In this document: positions 32,924 through 41,999 of the stretch, in pieces
Layout of the letters: each line of letters begins with the position of its first letter
Numbering within the stretch: the first letter of the stretch is position 1
Assembly (NCBI GenBank): GCA_030374805.1
Contig: JARGSG010000190.1
Span: 62,001 to 126,000, forward strand
Origin: Gracilaria gracilis
Taxonomy: Eukaryota > Rhodophyta > Florideophyceae > Gracilariales > Gracilariaceae
DNA length: 64,000 nucleotides
Reading direction: 5' to 3'
Translations under genes and position numbers: made by a program
The notes under the pieces: model-generated
Databases searched by the model: none
What the model was told of the DNA's origin: nothing
The model's input: only the letters and a program-made list of their open reading frames with translations

Positions 32924-33954
32924 GTACGCAAATGTGTACCAAAACCACAACCAGAAAGAATATCGATTTGCCGCTTCCCTTACGCTACAAACCTGTTGCC
33001 GATCATCAATTGCATGTACCGAAACTGTACAACAGCCACGTCTTGCAAGTACGCAGTCCAGGAAGGTTACAGTGTCAAGAATATAACTGGCAACATGAGG
33101 GATGCGGCCGAAGCGAGACATGTGAATCGATCATTCTATAAGGTAAGAACGATTCCTTCCAATGTTTCTGCGATGAAGTCTTCGGCCATAACGTCGACCA
33201 CGTCTTCTTTTGCTCGAGTAGGAGTGTAATGAATGTAATCTAGACCTTTCAACGCTCGATCGGTTCGGTGTGATTAACTTTGAAAGCAATGTCGGCGTCG
33301 CTCTTCTGCCAGACTGGACAGAAAGCAGAAGGATTTTGGCAGATGAGACTTGCTTGCGCTGTCACAGCTTCCGTCCAGGGTCAGTTACAGTGCCCTCTCG
33401 GAAGAAAACGAATAAAGGTAGCGAGATATGTAAAGCGTAGCTCATTGGTTAGCAGAAGGGACACGAAGGAACCATCGTCATTCTCTGATTGGCAGAAACC
33501 CGGGACACGAATTCTTGTCTCATTCCATTAAACGCGTTGTGAAAAAACCTTTTCGAGCTCTCATGAGCATTGAACTGACAATACGAAAGACCATTAATAT
33601 AGTCTTCGGAGCGATCGGTGTGAGCGAAGCAAGAGAAGTGACGGATATGCACCCCAGGGGTATCTCAGAGCTTGAGCGACGACAAGGGCTGCGATGACAA
33701 GGTTGAGAGGCTTATGACGCATCTCAAGGCCAATACTGATGCAGTGAGCTTCCGATTTTTAACTTGCACCGCCTACGCCAATTGCCGTACATTTTGCGCT
33801 TCTCACAAAGCTGATGTTTCCAATTTCATAACACTTCCGATTCCACCATTTCCATCATGGATCATAACTCGTTGTAAACCCTCTCGATAAATATGCGCTC
33901 ACCACCACAACATCGCAAAGCGCTTGGCTGATTGCCAGAATATCCAGAAAGAAC
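32924..33954. other. Right flank of the gypsy insertion, no supported gene
   Basis: The original continuation of the DNA at 21849. A short plus-strand frame (about 33009-33230) contains a good splice-donor-like sequence (AAG|GTAAGAAC near 33141), and another ORF lies at 33280-33531. Neither shows a domain. I cannot say which gene, if any, was interrupted. Confidence 0.35.
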
Positions 33955-34458
33955 TCACAATACGTAAAAGTATGGCGTGAGATATGGAAAAGTTGCAGAA
34001 CCCAAGCCATAAGCGAGTAACAGGGAACAGTCTCCTGTCCTTACTGTGGGGCTTCTCTGTTTTATGTGTAGAACAGATTCATAAACGTCGACACGTTCGC
34101 ATTGACAAACGCAGATGCGGATGCTGCGGATGATGTAACTGATGACAACAAAAACTTTTTCGACCTCAGCTGCGTCGAGGTTGCCACAACTGTCGGTGTC
34201 ATACATTTGGAAAAGGTACCCTAGGCGCTCTTCCGCGCTCCCCTCTCCAATGCTCTCTGTGCTGACGGAGGCCTTGGCATGGTCGGGGGAGACCTGCGAC
34301 AGGCTGGTGCTGGGGAAGATGGCCAGCTCGCTCCCGTGCCAGAGCGTAGAGGGCGCAGAGAACTCGAGCGAGAGGGGGGAGCAGAGACGGCGCGGGGGCG
34401 CCAGGAAGGCGCGAGGAGGACGTGGCGCGCGCGAGCGCGCGGCGCTGGGTAGAGGCAT
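33955..34458 (-). CDS. EF-hand protein, N-terminal exon or fragment
   Basis: A 167-codon minus-strand frame. The N-terminus is basic, Pro/Ala/Ser-rich and nearly free of acidic residues (Met-Pro-Leu-Pro-Ser-Ala-Ala-Arg...), like an organelle transit peptide. Around residues 83-100 a canonical EF-hand loop is visible: Tyr-Asp-Thr-Asp-Ser-Cys-Gly-Asn-Leu-Asp-Ala-Ala-Glu, with Asp at positions 1 and 3, Gly at 6 and Glu at 12. Such loops bind Ca2+. After Glu-Lys-Val-Phe the sequence turns Cys/Ile-rich and probably enters an intron or decays. The gene diverges from the UROD-like 5' cassette; the 345 bp between the two ATGs may be a bidirectional promoter. Confidence 0.5.
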   Translation of the reverse strand: MPLPSAARSRAPRPPRAFLAPPRRLCSPLSLEFSAPSTLWHGSELAIFPSTSLSQVSPDHAKASVSTESIGEGSAEERLGYLFQMYDTDSCGNLDAAEVEKVFVVISYIIRSIRICVCQCERVDVYESVLHIKQRSPTVRTGDCSLLLAYGLGSATFPYLTPYFYVL

Positions 34459-34514
34459 TGTTTTGGAGAGGAGAAGAGCGGAGATGGAACCGCGATCGTC
34501 GCCACGGGGCGTTT

Positions 34515-34829
34515 TCTCATATCTACGGCGCTACAGCGCGCCGCTGCTGCACCAATGCTTTGGGGCGTGTGCGAAATTCGGGCACATGCAGCATGCACGG
34601 GCGTGGAAGGCGCAGCAGCGACACACTCGTGCGGGGCGCAAAAGCAGCGCGCGGCGAGCTGTCACTGACAGCACTGGAAGTGCAAACGCACTGTAAGGAG
34701 GCGCGAATGCGTGCAGCGCTCGATTTCGGGGCCCCCTGATGCACGCGATGAGCTTGCGCCTCGCGTAGATACACACCGGCACGCATCGCCCCCGCCTGCT
34801 GCATGGCACCGCCGTCCGCTTTCTTTGGC
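34515..34829 (+). repeat. Copy 1 of the UROD 5' cassette (uninterrupted)
   Basis: About 315 bp collinear with 39116-39218 plus 42983-43161. Shared landmarks are a GCGCTAC..GCGCGCCG..CTGCACCAATGCT block, GGCGAGCTGTCA, CTGTAAGGAGG, TGATGCACGCGATGAGCT and the start ATGGC.CCGC.GTCC.CTTT. Copy 2 is split by the copia element; copy 1 keeps CGGGGCGCAA at 34632-34641 as an unoccupied site. Homology ends about nine codons into the ORF. Confidence 0.8.
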
Positions 34830-34973
34830 GTGGAGGTCGGAAGATCAGAAGTTGTCCTATCACTGTGCAGAATAAGTTGCGGACCAGATTTGAAGACTTT
34901 GACAGCATCGGGAGAATCAAGCCATGTGCACTTCCATACGATGGCAAAGGAGCCACTGCCGATTCGGCGTTAG
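34803..34973 (+). CDS. Short ORF downstream of 5' cassette copy 1
   Basis: The ATG at 34803 aligns with the UROD start at 43135, and the first nine codons are similar (Met-Ala-Pro-Pro-Ser-Ala-Phe-Phe-Gly against Met-Ala-Pro-Gln-Ser-Thr-Phe-Gly-Gly). After that no UROD sequence follows. The frame ends at a TAG after 56 codons, and an overlapping frame (34865-35089) is open further. It may be a captured leader on an unrelated sequence, or a fragment. Confidence 0.3.
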   Translation: MAPPSAFFGVEVGRSEVVLSLCRISCGPDLKTLTASGESSHVHFHTMAKEPLPIRR

Positions 34974-35099
34974 AATTTGAGCTCATTGAAATCGATTTCG
35001 AAGCTTCCGATTGCTCGATCTGTCAAAGTACGCCGAGAACATGCGGGAAATCACGTGTACTTGTAATGGAGATGATTGTGTGCTCCTAAGTATAGAACT

Positions 35100-35662
35100 A
35101 TTTTCGATTATTACTAATAACATGTTAGCATATGTTTTTAATGTTTCTTATGTTTCATTTCTGAGGTCATTCTAGTAACAATTTGTACCACAAATTTACC
35201 ATACTTTAACTGTATCATGCAAAACTGAATTAAATGTAAGGATATCTGTTGAGAATGAGCTTTCGATACAAAACATCACTGAAATCTTGGGGCTGAAAGT
35301 GTATGAAGAGTTGAACGACCAATTCGTTCCCCAAATTTACATTCCACCATTAACATTAAAACCCTTTATGAATTTTGATTAAAACAATGGAACAATACGG
35401 TACATTCTTTTTTTCAACTTGTTCTTATAACTGGCCGGAAAGACTTTCACTATGTGGTCTTGGAACTGAATTGTTATTTGCAGTACTCCAGATTTAGAAG
35501 TATCACATGAACTCAGAACCAAACCATATCATGCTACTGAGCACTATTAGCAACACTCCTACATGGTTATGTCAAATTTTGAGTATTTGTTTAGGCTTGA
35601 GAAAATACACAAATTATTAAATTAATTCAATAACTAAACCTCGACGCACACAGTTCTTCTGC
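35100..35662. other. AT-rich gap
   Basis: No gene seen. The base composition drops sharply from the GC-rich 34.2-34.8 kb region and stays AT-rich to about 39.05 kb. This suggests that the whole 35.1-39.05 kb block is one inserted or differently evolving segment. Confidence 0.45.
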
Positions 35663-36358
35663 TCAAGAAACAATAAAATATTCCTCGTCCTCTACTTTGC
35701 AATATACCTCTACTACCGCTTGCCTTAACTCCACGTACACCATTCGAACGTCATTACCAAGCCACGCAAGATTAAATTTGTTCATAATATGCGTTTGTAC
35801 CTTGAACGGAAGCGCAATGTGTGACGTAGATTGAACATGATCACTACTTCTTTTCCTCAAGCTCTTCAAAGAATTATAGAATCCAACTAGCTTTGGATGA
35901 TAATCCATAATACGGTCTTCGCCTGTCAAGTGGAGCCATTTTCGATGCACTAGTTCAATGTCGACTAATGGTTCGGGCCATTTGAAAGACAATTCTAAGT
36001 ATTCTCCGTCCTCTACCACGTGAACAGAAAACGCTCCTTGACCGACACCAGAAGGAAGGACGATAGCCACCGTAACCCGATTAGTAGTTGTCTTTGGTTC
36101 GACCCAGACCGAGACTAGACGGAGAGGTTTGAACTCATTTAAACCAAGTATAAGTTCTGTACCAAGCCCATGATGGCTATGTTCCGATATATTGTCTGTG
36201 TCTTGCACGTCCGCGGACACTAACCGACGTTTACTCGAACGAGCTGTACACTTTCGAATCAACACATTTATCGCATCAGTCTCTGCAACCTCATCAACAC
36301 CGTTAGTGAATGAAAAGAATTGAACAATGAAAAGATGTTGTTGCCTTACCATGAGCAA
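35663..36358 (-). CDS. Hypothetical 231-aa protein, possible partner of the Harbinger-like element
   Basis: An intact 231-codon minus-strand frame. The middle contains Thr-Val-Ala-Ile-Val-Leu-Pro-Ser-Gly-Val-Gly, then Phe-Ser-Val-His-Val-Val-Glu-Asp-Gly-Glu-Tyr-Leu-Glu-Leu-Ser-Phe-Lys-Trp-Pro. The alternating pattern looks like a beta-strand domain. Further on are Phe-Tyr-Asn-Ser-Leu and a second beta-rich region (Met-Val-Tyr-Val-Glu-Leu). It lies in the AT-rich block, divergent from the DDE transposase at 37.66-38.47 kb. PIF/Harbinger elements usually encode a second protein next to the transposase, and this could be it, although no Myb/SANT motif is visible. An upstream exon is possible. 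Confidence 0.5.
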   Translation of the reverse strand: MLMVRQQHLFIVQFFSFTNGVDEVAETDAINVLIRKCTARSSKRRLVSADVQDTDNISEHSHHGLGTELILGLNEFKPLRLVSVWVEPKTTTNRVTVAIVLPSGVGQGAFSVHVVEDGEYLELSFKWPEPLVDIELVHRKWLHLTGEDRIMDYHPKLVGFYNSLKSLRKRSSDHVQSTSHIALPFKVQTHIMNKFNLAWLGNDVRMVYVELRQAVVEVYCKVEDEEYFIVS

Positions 36359-36860
36359 TGGCGAAATTCTTTTTCACTTTGTTGTAGTGCGTTTGAAATT
36401 GACTTAATTTATATTTCTGGAACAAAGGTTCAGTCTCTTACACGTCCTTTGGCGTTTCAGTTCCGTCAAGATCGCCATTGTTGAATTTTTCCTGAAGCAA
36501 TTTTGCGGCATCCGTTTCACTACCAAGACGAGGCATGGCACATACTGTTGACAGAGTTCCAAATGTTGGACTTCCTAAACGACAGTGACCGACCCACAGG
36601 AAGCCAGACTGTATATTTTATACGGTACCTGGTTCACCAAGTATATGCACAGGTGCCAGGGAGATCGTAATGGGTTTTGTCTGATGCGTTTCAGATCTCA
36701 AGAGAAAATAACATTCCTCTTCTACTGTAAAGTGTGGAACATGACCTAGAATTTGTCTAGGTCTAGGAGACGAATTTGTCTCCTGAAGTGTCAATAATAG
36801 CACGTGAGATCCAAAAGCAAGATAAAACACATTCGCTTATAAATATAATAGAGGACATTA
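36359..36860. other. Gap between minus-strand ORFs
   Basis: Holds one weak minus-strand ORF (36618-36830) without recognisable features. It may contain introns of a gene running from 37.16 to 35.66 kb. Confidence 0.3.
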
Positions 36861-37160
36861 TCATGTGTTGAACATATAAACTGTAAACCAAGTTCGAAGA
36901 AGATGTGGAGCCATTTTAACGTCAAGTTCAGCGTCATTCTGTATAACTGCATCGTACTTCGGTACCGTCTTGCAATCTGAACTGGGTTCTGAAATCCATT
37001 CCAAATAGTGCAGGGTAAAAGAAAAAGTTTTGGCAGTCCGAAAACCACGAAAACGGCTTTTCAAGAACTTTTTGAACACTTCAGAATAAAGATTAAAGTA
37101 TAATTCTTTTGTCTTTATTGATGGAAATCCATCTACTCTAATAGATACCGTCGTCCGCAA
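36861..37160 (-). CDS. Hypothetical basic protein or exon
   Basis: A 99-codon minus-strand frame starting Met-Arg-Thr-Thr-Val-Ser. It has a basic Phe-Lys-Lys-Phe-Leu-Lys-Ser-Arg-Phe-Arg-Gly-Phe-Arg segment and a Tyr/Trp-containing second half. It lies upstream of the 231-aa ORF on the same strand, in the same AT-rich block, and could be its 5' exon. Unidentified. Confidence 0.3.
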   Translation of the reverse strand: MRTTVSIRVDGFPSIKTKELYFNLYSEVFKKFLKSRFRGFRTAKTFSFTLHYLEWISEPSSDCKTVPKYDAVIQNDAELDVKMAPHLLRTWFTVYMFNT

Positions 37161-37659
37161 TTACCATACTGTGTATCAAAGTTCAGAAGGAATCCAGTTC
37201 CAAGAATTCGGCAATTCGTTCCGTAGTAGAATCGAAACATTCGAAGATATGACGGAGGAGATGCGAAAGTTTCGTCCGTGAGAAAAGAAAAATACCTATT
37301 GTTTTAAAATATAGCAAAAAACCCACTTTAATTAACGCACGTGCTACAAAAATAAGGGCGGTTGTTGCGTAGTGCTGACAAGGGATTAGGCCAAATTAAT
37401 TTGGGAAACGTCAGGGATGTACCCTGATAACTGACAAACCATTTGTCTTTGTTCACGTTTTTCGGTGACGAACATATTTCACCTTTTAAGAACCTTACGG
37501 CTCCCCCACAAAGTGCGTGAACTCTGGCAAGGATTCCGCCTTTGTTCACCTTTCTTTTCACGTCACTCTCAATGAAGTCCCTACCAGTTTCAGCAAACAC
37601 GTTTGCGTTTTACGGGGATTTATATTTGAGGAATGCTCCTGGCCTTTAAACGATTGTAA

Positions 37660-38473
37660 AGAACAGAAGATTTCGATCGCTTTTTGGTGTGAGCCCAAAG
37701 CACTGCGAGCTATTGTGGGAGATGTTGTGCCCCAGTCTGCCTGCACAGAGCTCACCTCATCACCTTCTCTGGACCTTAATCTTTTTAAAAGTGTATCCTA
37801 CTGAGCATGTGCTAAGAACTATATGTGGGGTCGATGAGAAAACCATTCGTTTCTGGGTAAAATGCTTCTTGAAGACAATATCTGTTCTCAAAATAGTAAG
37901 TTGTGACCATTTTTTTAGTCTGATTTGCTCTGTTTCCTGACAAAAACATAGATAAACTGGAATGATCGTCTGTATGGATCTGTTCACAATATAAATACTT
38001 CAAATGACTGTACCGACTGTTGCATCCAAGAACCATCTCCGTTCAATAGAAGGTGGTATTCCCATAAATGTAAAGGACCTGGATTGAGGTACGAAATTGG
38101 GTTGTCAATTTTTTCCGGGCTTCTTGTTTGGGTACATGGACCTTTTGAATGTGGTTCATATCCCGATGAACGGATATTTAGGTTAGAAATGAAGAGATGT
38201 TTGTTATCCGGCGAAAAGATTATAACTGACAAAGGATACAGAGATGGACAATGCATTTCTCCATTTAATGCGGAGTACAATTTAATTTTTCCTGACGCTT
38301 CTCTTCTTCGTGCAAGGCATGAGACTTTGAATGGGCGATTGAAATCATTCTTCGTCTTGTCTCATAAGTTTCGGCATAGACTTTCACTCCATGCAGATTG
38401 TTTTCATGCAGTATGTGTTATCGTGCAAATTCAGCTGCAAGCCGATGAACCTCTTTTTTCTATTGGAGAATAA
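37660..38473 (+). CDS. PIF/Harbinger-like DDE transposase with one 56-bp intron
   Basis: Exon 1 encodes Arg-Arg-Phe-Arg-Ser-Leu-Phe-Gly-Val-Ser-Pro, then Leu-Leu-Trp-Thr-Leu-Ile-Phe-Leu-Lys-Val-Tyr-Pro-Thr-Glu, then Val-Asp-Glu-Lys-Thr-Ile-Arg-Phe-Trp-Val, the helix-turn-helix region of DDE_Tnp_4 proteins. Splicing at 37896-37951 joins exon 2, which holds the catalytic residues: Asp in Asp-Cys-Thr-Asp-Cys, Asp in Ser-Tyr-Pro-Asp-Glu-Arg, Asp in Ile-Thr-Asp-Lys-Gly-Tyr and Glu in Arg-His-Glu-Thr-Leu-Asn-Gly-Arg. The ending resembles the family C-terminus. I see no stop or shift across 37.66-38.47 kb, but the 5' end and terminal repeats are not found. The protein could be intact if an upstream exon exists. 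Confidence 0.75.
37896..37951 (+). other. 56-bp GT-AG intron in the Harbinger-like transposase
   Basis: The donor is ATA|GTAAGT at 37896 and the acceptor is AACATAG|ATA ending at 37951. Splicing joins Val-Leu-Lys-Ile to Ile-Asn-Trp-Asn-Asp-Arg-Leu-Tyr-Gly and restores the expected family sequence. Unspliced, the frame stops. Confidence 0.75.
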
Positions 38474-39115
38474 AGGAGTAAAAAATCCTCATGGAATATT
38501 CAAATTAGAAAGCTTCACTGTTGAAGAGCGACAAACAAAGAAGGAGCTCTTGATTTCAGAAGTATTACTTTGTTTTAAACTTCGCTAGTCATTATGTATT
38601 GTATTAAAGTTTAGTTAGCTGTTTTGACTTAAACATTAACACCACAAAAGATGCTCCTTTTTCAAACTTTAGAAGAAAGTTTAAAGCGTGTGTTACCAAA
38701 GTCACAACTACTTTGCCAAACTAGTATGCCTGACTGATAGAGTGTTATATTGCTACCATTTGTTGTAGTTACATTGGTTGCTTCTGTAACTTCTCGTACC
38801 ATTATTCTTTTTTCTTATTATTTTCTGCATTGTGGGAAAATGTAGAAATTACAACTACCGCGGAAGAAGTTTTATATAATATAATTATATGCCTTAAAAG
38901 GGTTGAATTGTATCATCAGAACCTGACGCTTAGTTTTCATGTATCGTATCTTAACAATAGCTTTGATTCAGTAGCTATTGGTCAATAATGATTGCCATTG
39001 TTTTTGGATCTATCATATTCTTTTTATTAATGCGGTGGATATGTGAAGCATGTTGTGAAGTCTTATATTCGTGTTTTACCGCAACTCCCGGAGGTGGAGC
39101 TGCGAGCGTCGCGGC
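38474..39115. other. AT-rich gap between the Harbinger-like element and the UROD 5' cassette
   Basis: No gene. Long A/T runs and an ATATAATATAATTATAT segment near 38871-38887. It should include the right end of the Harbinger-like element, but no matching inverted repeat with the left side was recognised. Confidence 0.4.
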
Positions 39116-39218
39116 AGGGCGCTTTGTTATACAGCGCTACGGCGCGCCGCGGCTGCACCAATGCTCTAACGCGTATGCGCAATTCGGCCACGTGCAGCAC
39201 GCGCGCGCGCACGCGGGG
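39116..39218 (+). repeat. UROD 5' cassette copy 2, left part
   Basis: Collinear with the first third of copy 1 (34515-34636). It ends at CGGGG (39214-39218), the left target-site duplicate of the copia element. It continues at 42983. Confidence 0.8.
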
Positions 39219-39306
39219 TGTGAGAGGAAGGCACTAGCTGGACTTTACTTCGATCTCGCTTGTCGTGCGCTTAAGTATCTCTTGACTCTTACTGTAATGT
39301 TTGACG
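39219..39306 (-). repeat. 3' LTR of the copia element
   Basis: 88 bp, identical to 42895-42982 except about three positions, two of them in the last five bases. An alternative inner border near 39352 would lengthen it by about 45 bp. Confidence 0.8.
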
Positions 39307-39595
39307 TTTCGGGAAAATGCAATGCGGCAAGGTTGTGGTGAATGTTTGACAGTCCCCGGTTGGCGCATTGCATTTTGCCTATGGGGGAGGGGTAACGTTT
39401 ATTCTGTGTCGAAGTTGCCTGAATCTATCACGATGAAGCGGCTTAGTAAGGATGTCCGCAAGCATGTCGTCCGTTGGTATTCGATGGAGCTGTATGCTGT
39501 GGTTCGCCAGGTGGTGTTGGAGGTAGTGGCATCAAAATGTCTTTGTACTTTCTTCGTTTCGTGGGCGCCTGGTTTTCGGCAATAAGCACAGAGCT

Positions 39596-40336
39596 TTAAT
39601 TGTCTAGGAAGTGCGGTGTTGTTGTTGGTAGATTGGTTTTTGCTGATTCAAGAAGCTTTCGTAACCACGATGTGTGTTGCGTTGCGGTCGTTGCGGCTAT
39701 ATATTCGGCTTCGGTTGTCGATAGTGCGATAACCGATTGCTTCTTTGATAACCAGGATATTGGAGTGGCGTTGATGTCGTGAAGGTTGCCTGTTATCGAC
39801 TTTCTGTCTTTAGCGTTAGCAAAATCCGCGTCACTGTATACTGCAAGTTTGTCTGTTTCGTTTGGATTTTGAATGGGTTTGTATAGAAGACCGTATGTTT
39901 TTGTTCCTTTCATGTAGCGAAGCAGTGTTTTGAGAGCTTGAAGATGGGTCTCTTTGGGTGTAGCCATGTGCTGTGCTAGACGGTTTGTTGCGTAGTTGAG
40001 ATCCGGCCGGGTACTGTCTGTGACGTATCTTATTTCTCCGAGAATCTGTCTGTATCGGGTTGCTTCCTGTGGTGAGAGTAGCTGTGATTTCGGTGAGTGA
40101 TCTATATGATTGAGGCTACTGTATGGAGTGGCTGAAGGGTTGCACTTATCCATATTAGTCTGCTTCAGTATGCTGGCGATGACGTCTGGCTGGGAGATGT
40201 GAACAGCGCCTGTGTCATCGTGTTGTATCGTCCAGTTTAGAAACCTTGAAGGGGCCCTTAGTCGTTTGATTTTGTACTTGGTCAGTAGTTGGTTGTACAG
40301 CTCGTCAATCAAGGACTTAGTGGAGCCCAGAACCAA
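39596..40336 (-). pseudogene. Copia pol: reverse transcriptase end and RNase H
   Basis: A 246-codon minus-strand frame. Just upstream, in line with it, is the RT catalytic pair in Thr-Ile-Asp-Asp-Phe-Leu-Val-Leu. Then come the RT thumb (Tyr-Arg-Gln-Ile-Leu-Gly, Thr-Arg-Pro-Asp-Leu-Asn-Tyr-Ala) and RNase H with Tyr-Ser-Asp-Ala-Asp-Phe-Ala and Arg-Lys-Ser-Ile-Thr-Gly. Ser-Trp-Leu-Ser-Lys-Lys-Gln and Ser-Thr-Thr-Glu-Ala-Glu-Tyr follow. These are the classic Ty1/copia RNase H motifs with the catalytic Asp and Glu present. Confidence 0.92.
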
Positions 40337-40465
40337 GAAATCATCTATAGTAGTGCTTATAACTGTGAATGTTCCGTCGGACTCGTTTTTGGTGTAAAGA
40401 CAAGGGTCGTGCTCTGATGCGGTGTAACGTAATTTGGATAGGTGTTGTTGAAGTCCATGGTTGTA

Positions 40466-40735
40466 CTAGTACGCTGCAGGGGGAGAGCCGCAGAAACTGC
40501 CTTTCAGAAGGCCAAATTTGCTGTTGTGGCGATATGAGACGTCGAATCTGGGCATTTGTGGTACGTACACCGGCTTGTCATGTTCATAATTTTCGTGCAG
40601 GTAGGCTGATTTGATATCGAAGTGTTCGAGTGGAAAGCCCATGCTTGCATGTAGTGCTAGTAGCATGCGTTGTGTGTGACGGTCTGCTGTGTACGTTGTT
40701 GTGTATTCGGGATTGTAGTGCAGTCCTGGGTTCAT
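40466..40735 (-). pseudogene. Copia pol: reverse transcriptase palm fragment
   Basis: A minus-strand frame with Thr-Ala-Asp-Arg-His-Thr-Gln-Arg-Met, then Phe-Asp-Ile-Lys-Ser-Ala-Tyr-Leu-His. The latter matches the copia RT block with the first catalytic Asp (normally Q-x-D-V-(K/D)-x-A-(F/Y)-L-(N/H)-x). It is in the same frame as 39596-40336, with a stop between them; the integrase upstream is in another frame. Confidence 0.85.
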
Positions 40736-41904
40736 TAGGTCTCCGCGTTAGTTGCATCTGGCTTTGCGTTGATTGATGTTGCCGTTGGCGTCTCTTTGTA
40801 CCGATATACCATAATCAGTGGTATGATTGATGCGTTTGGAGGTTGGAAAGTGGATGGTAGCCATTGGATGCTTGTGTGCGCGTCTATATTTTCGAGTTCC
40901 GAATCATGGGCTTGCTGCCATTTTGCTGCGTCTGGGTAATTCTTGGCTTGCGTTGGATGGGAGGGTGGCGGCGTGTCTACTGTTATTTGGTCTGGAGACG
41001 GCATGTTGTGATTCGTTGTGGCTTTGAAGGCTGTTGTTGTTTGAGCGGTAGGATCGGTTGTATTATGATATATTGTGAAGTCTATTGCACTGATTTGCTG
41101 ATATTGTTGAGTGTGTAGGTTAAGCACCATGATGTTGGTAAGGGAGGTTGGGTACATGTACCGAGCGGGGTTTGCACGTGCTTCTAATTTCTTTTTGGGC
41201 GCATAGATGGGGATGGTTCCGAGTTCTCCGAATGTGAATATTCTTTGAAGTGTTGGTTCTGTGCCGTGCCACAGTTTGTATGGAGATGTGTTAATTGCTG
41301 TATGGTGAAGCAGGTTGTATTTGAAGATGGCATCTCGTGCCGCGTCTTCCCAATGGCTGTCGTCCAGTTCTGCTGTGTCGAGTGTGGCTCTGACTGTGTT
41401 CATAACGGTTCTGTTGAACTTTTCTGCTACTGAATTTTCTTGGGGCTGATGTGGCGTCCGGAGATGATGTTGCACTTCGTTCGTTTTGTATATGTCTTGC
41501 ATAGTGTTTGATAGGTATTTTTTGGCGTTGTCCGAACGGAAGTGTTTGAGTGGGTGATTCATTTTGTGTTTTATGTGTTATAGTGTTTGGTGCACGTATG
41601 GTGGCATGTTTTTCCTGTCCTTGATGAAGTGGGCTATGGCGAATCTTGTGGAGACGCATATGATTAGTAATAGGTGGTTGTTGCCGTGTCGGGAGGTGGG
41701 TCTTATCGGTCCGCATGTGTCGGAGCTGACATATGCTCCTGGAGGGTAGTCGTGCATTTTTCTCTTATGTGGGGCTGGGTGTAGTTTTGCGAGGCTGCAC
41801 GAGCTGCAAGTGATGGCTGTTTTTGGGACTTGGGATGGCGTTGGTCCTTGTATTCCTGGTCTGTGTGGTTGCAGAATACACCAATGGATGTGTGAAACGT
41901 GCAT
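40735..41904 (-). pseudogene. Copia pol: integrase
   Basis: A minus-strand frame with one internal stop near 41578. It has Cys-Ser-Ser-Cys-Ser-Leu-Ala-Lys (the CC half of the zinc finger), then Ser-Ser-Asp-Thr-Cys-Gly-Pro (first catalytic Asp). Phe-Arg-Ser-Asp-Asn-Ala-Lys-Lys-Tyr (second Asp) and Gln-Glu-Asn-Ser-Val-Ala-Glu-Lys-Phe-Asn-Arg (Glu) follow. The C-terminal copia-type Tyr-Lys-Leu-Trp-His-Gly-Thr is also present. The HH half of the finger is not convincing, consistent with a deletion that joins gag to mid-finger. Confidence 0.88.
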
Positions 41905-41999
41905 AGAAGATTTGGGGGTATGCGGCGTCTTCTAGGGTTGTTGCGGGGTCCGTTTTGGCGGTTGTACGGTCGTCTTCTGTATGTGTACGGAGGTTTGTA

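Noticed and set aside
34531..34986. A 151-codon minus-strand protein across the UROD 5' cassette
   Set aside because: It runs through non-coding cassette sequence that is GC-rich, is not conserved in copy 2, and has Cys/Arg-rich random composition.
35100..39060. Terminal inverted repeats for the Harbinger-like element
   Set aside because: I compared both ends of the AT-rich block by eye and found only A/T-driven similarity, not a convincing repeat with a TWA duplicate.
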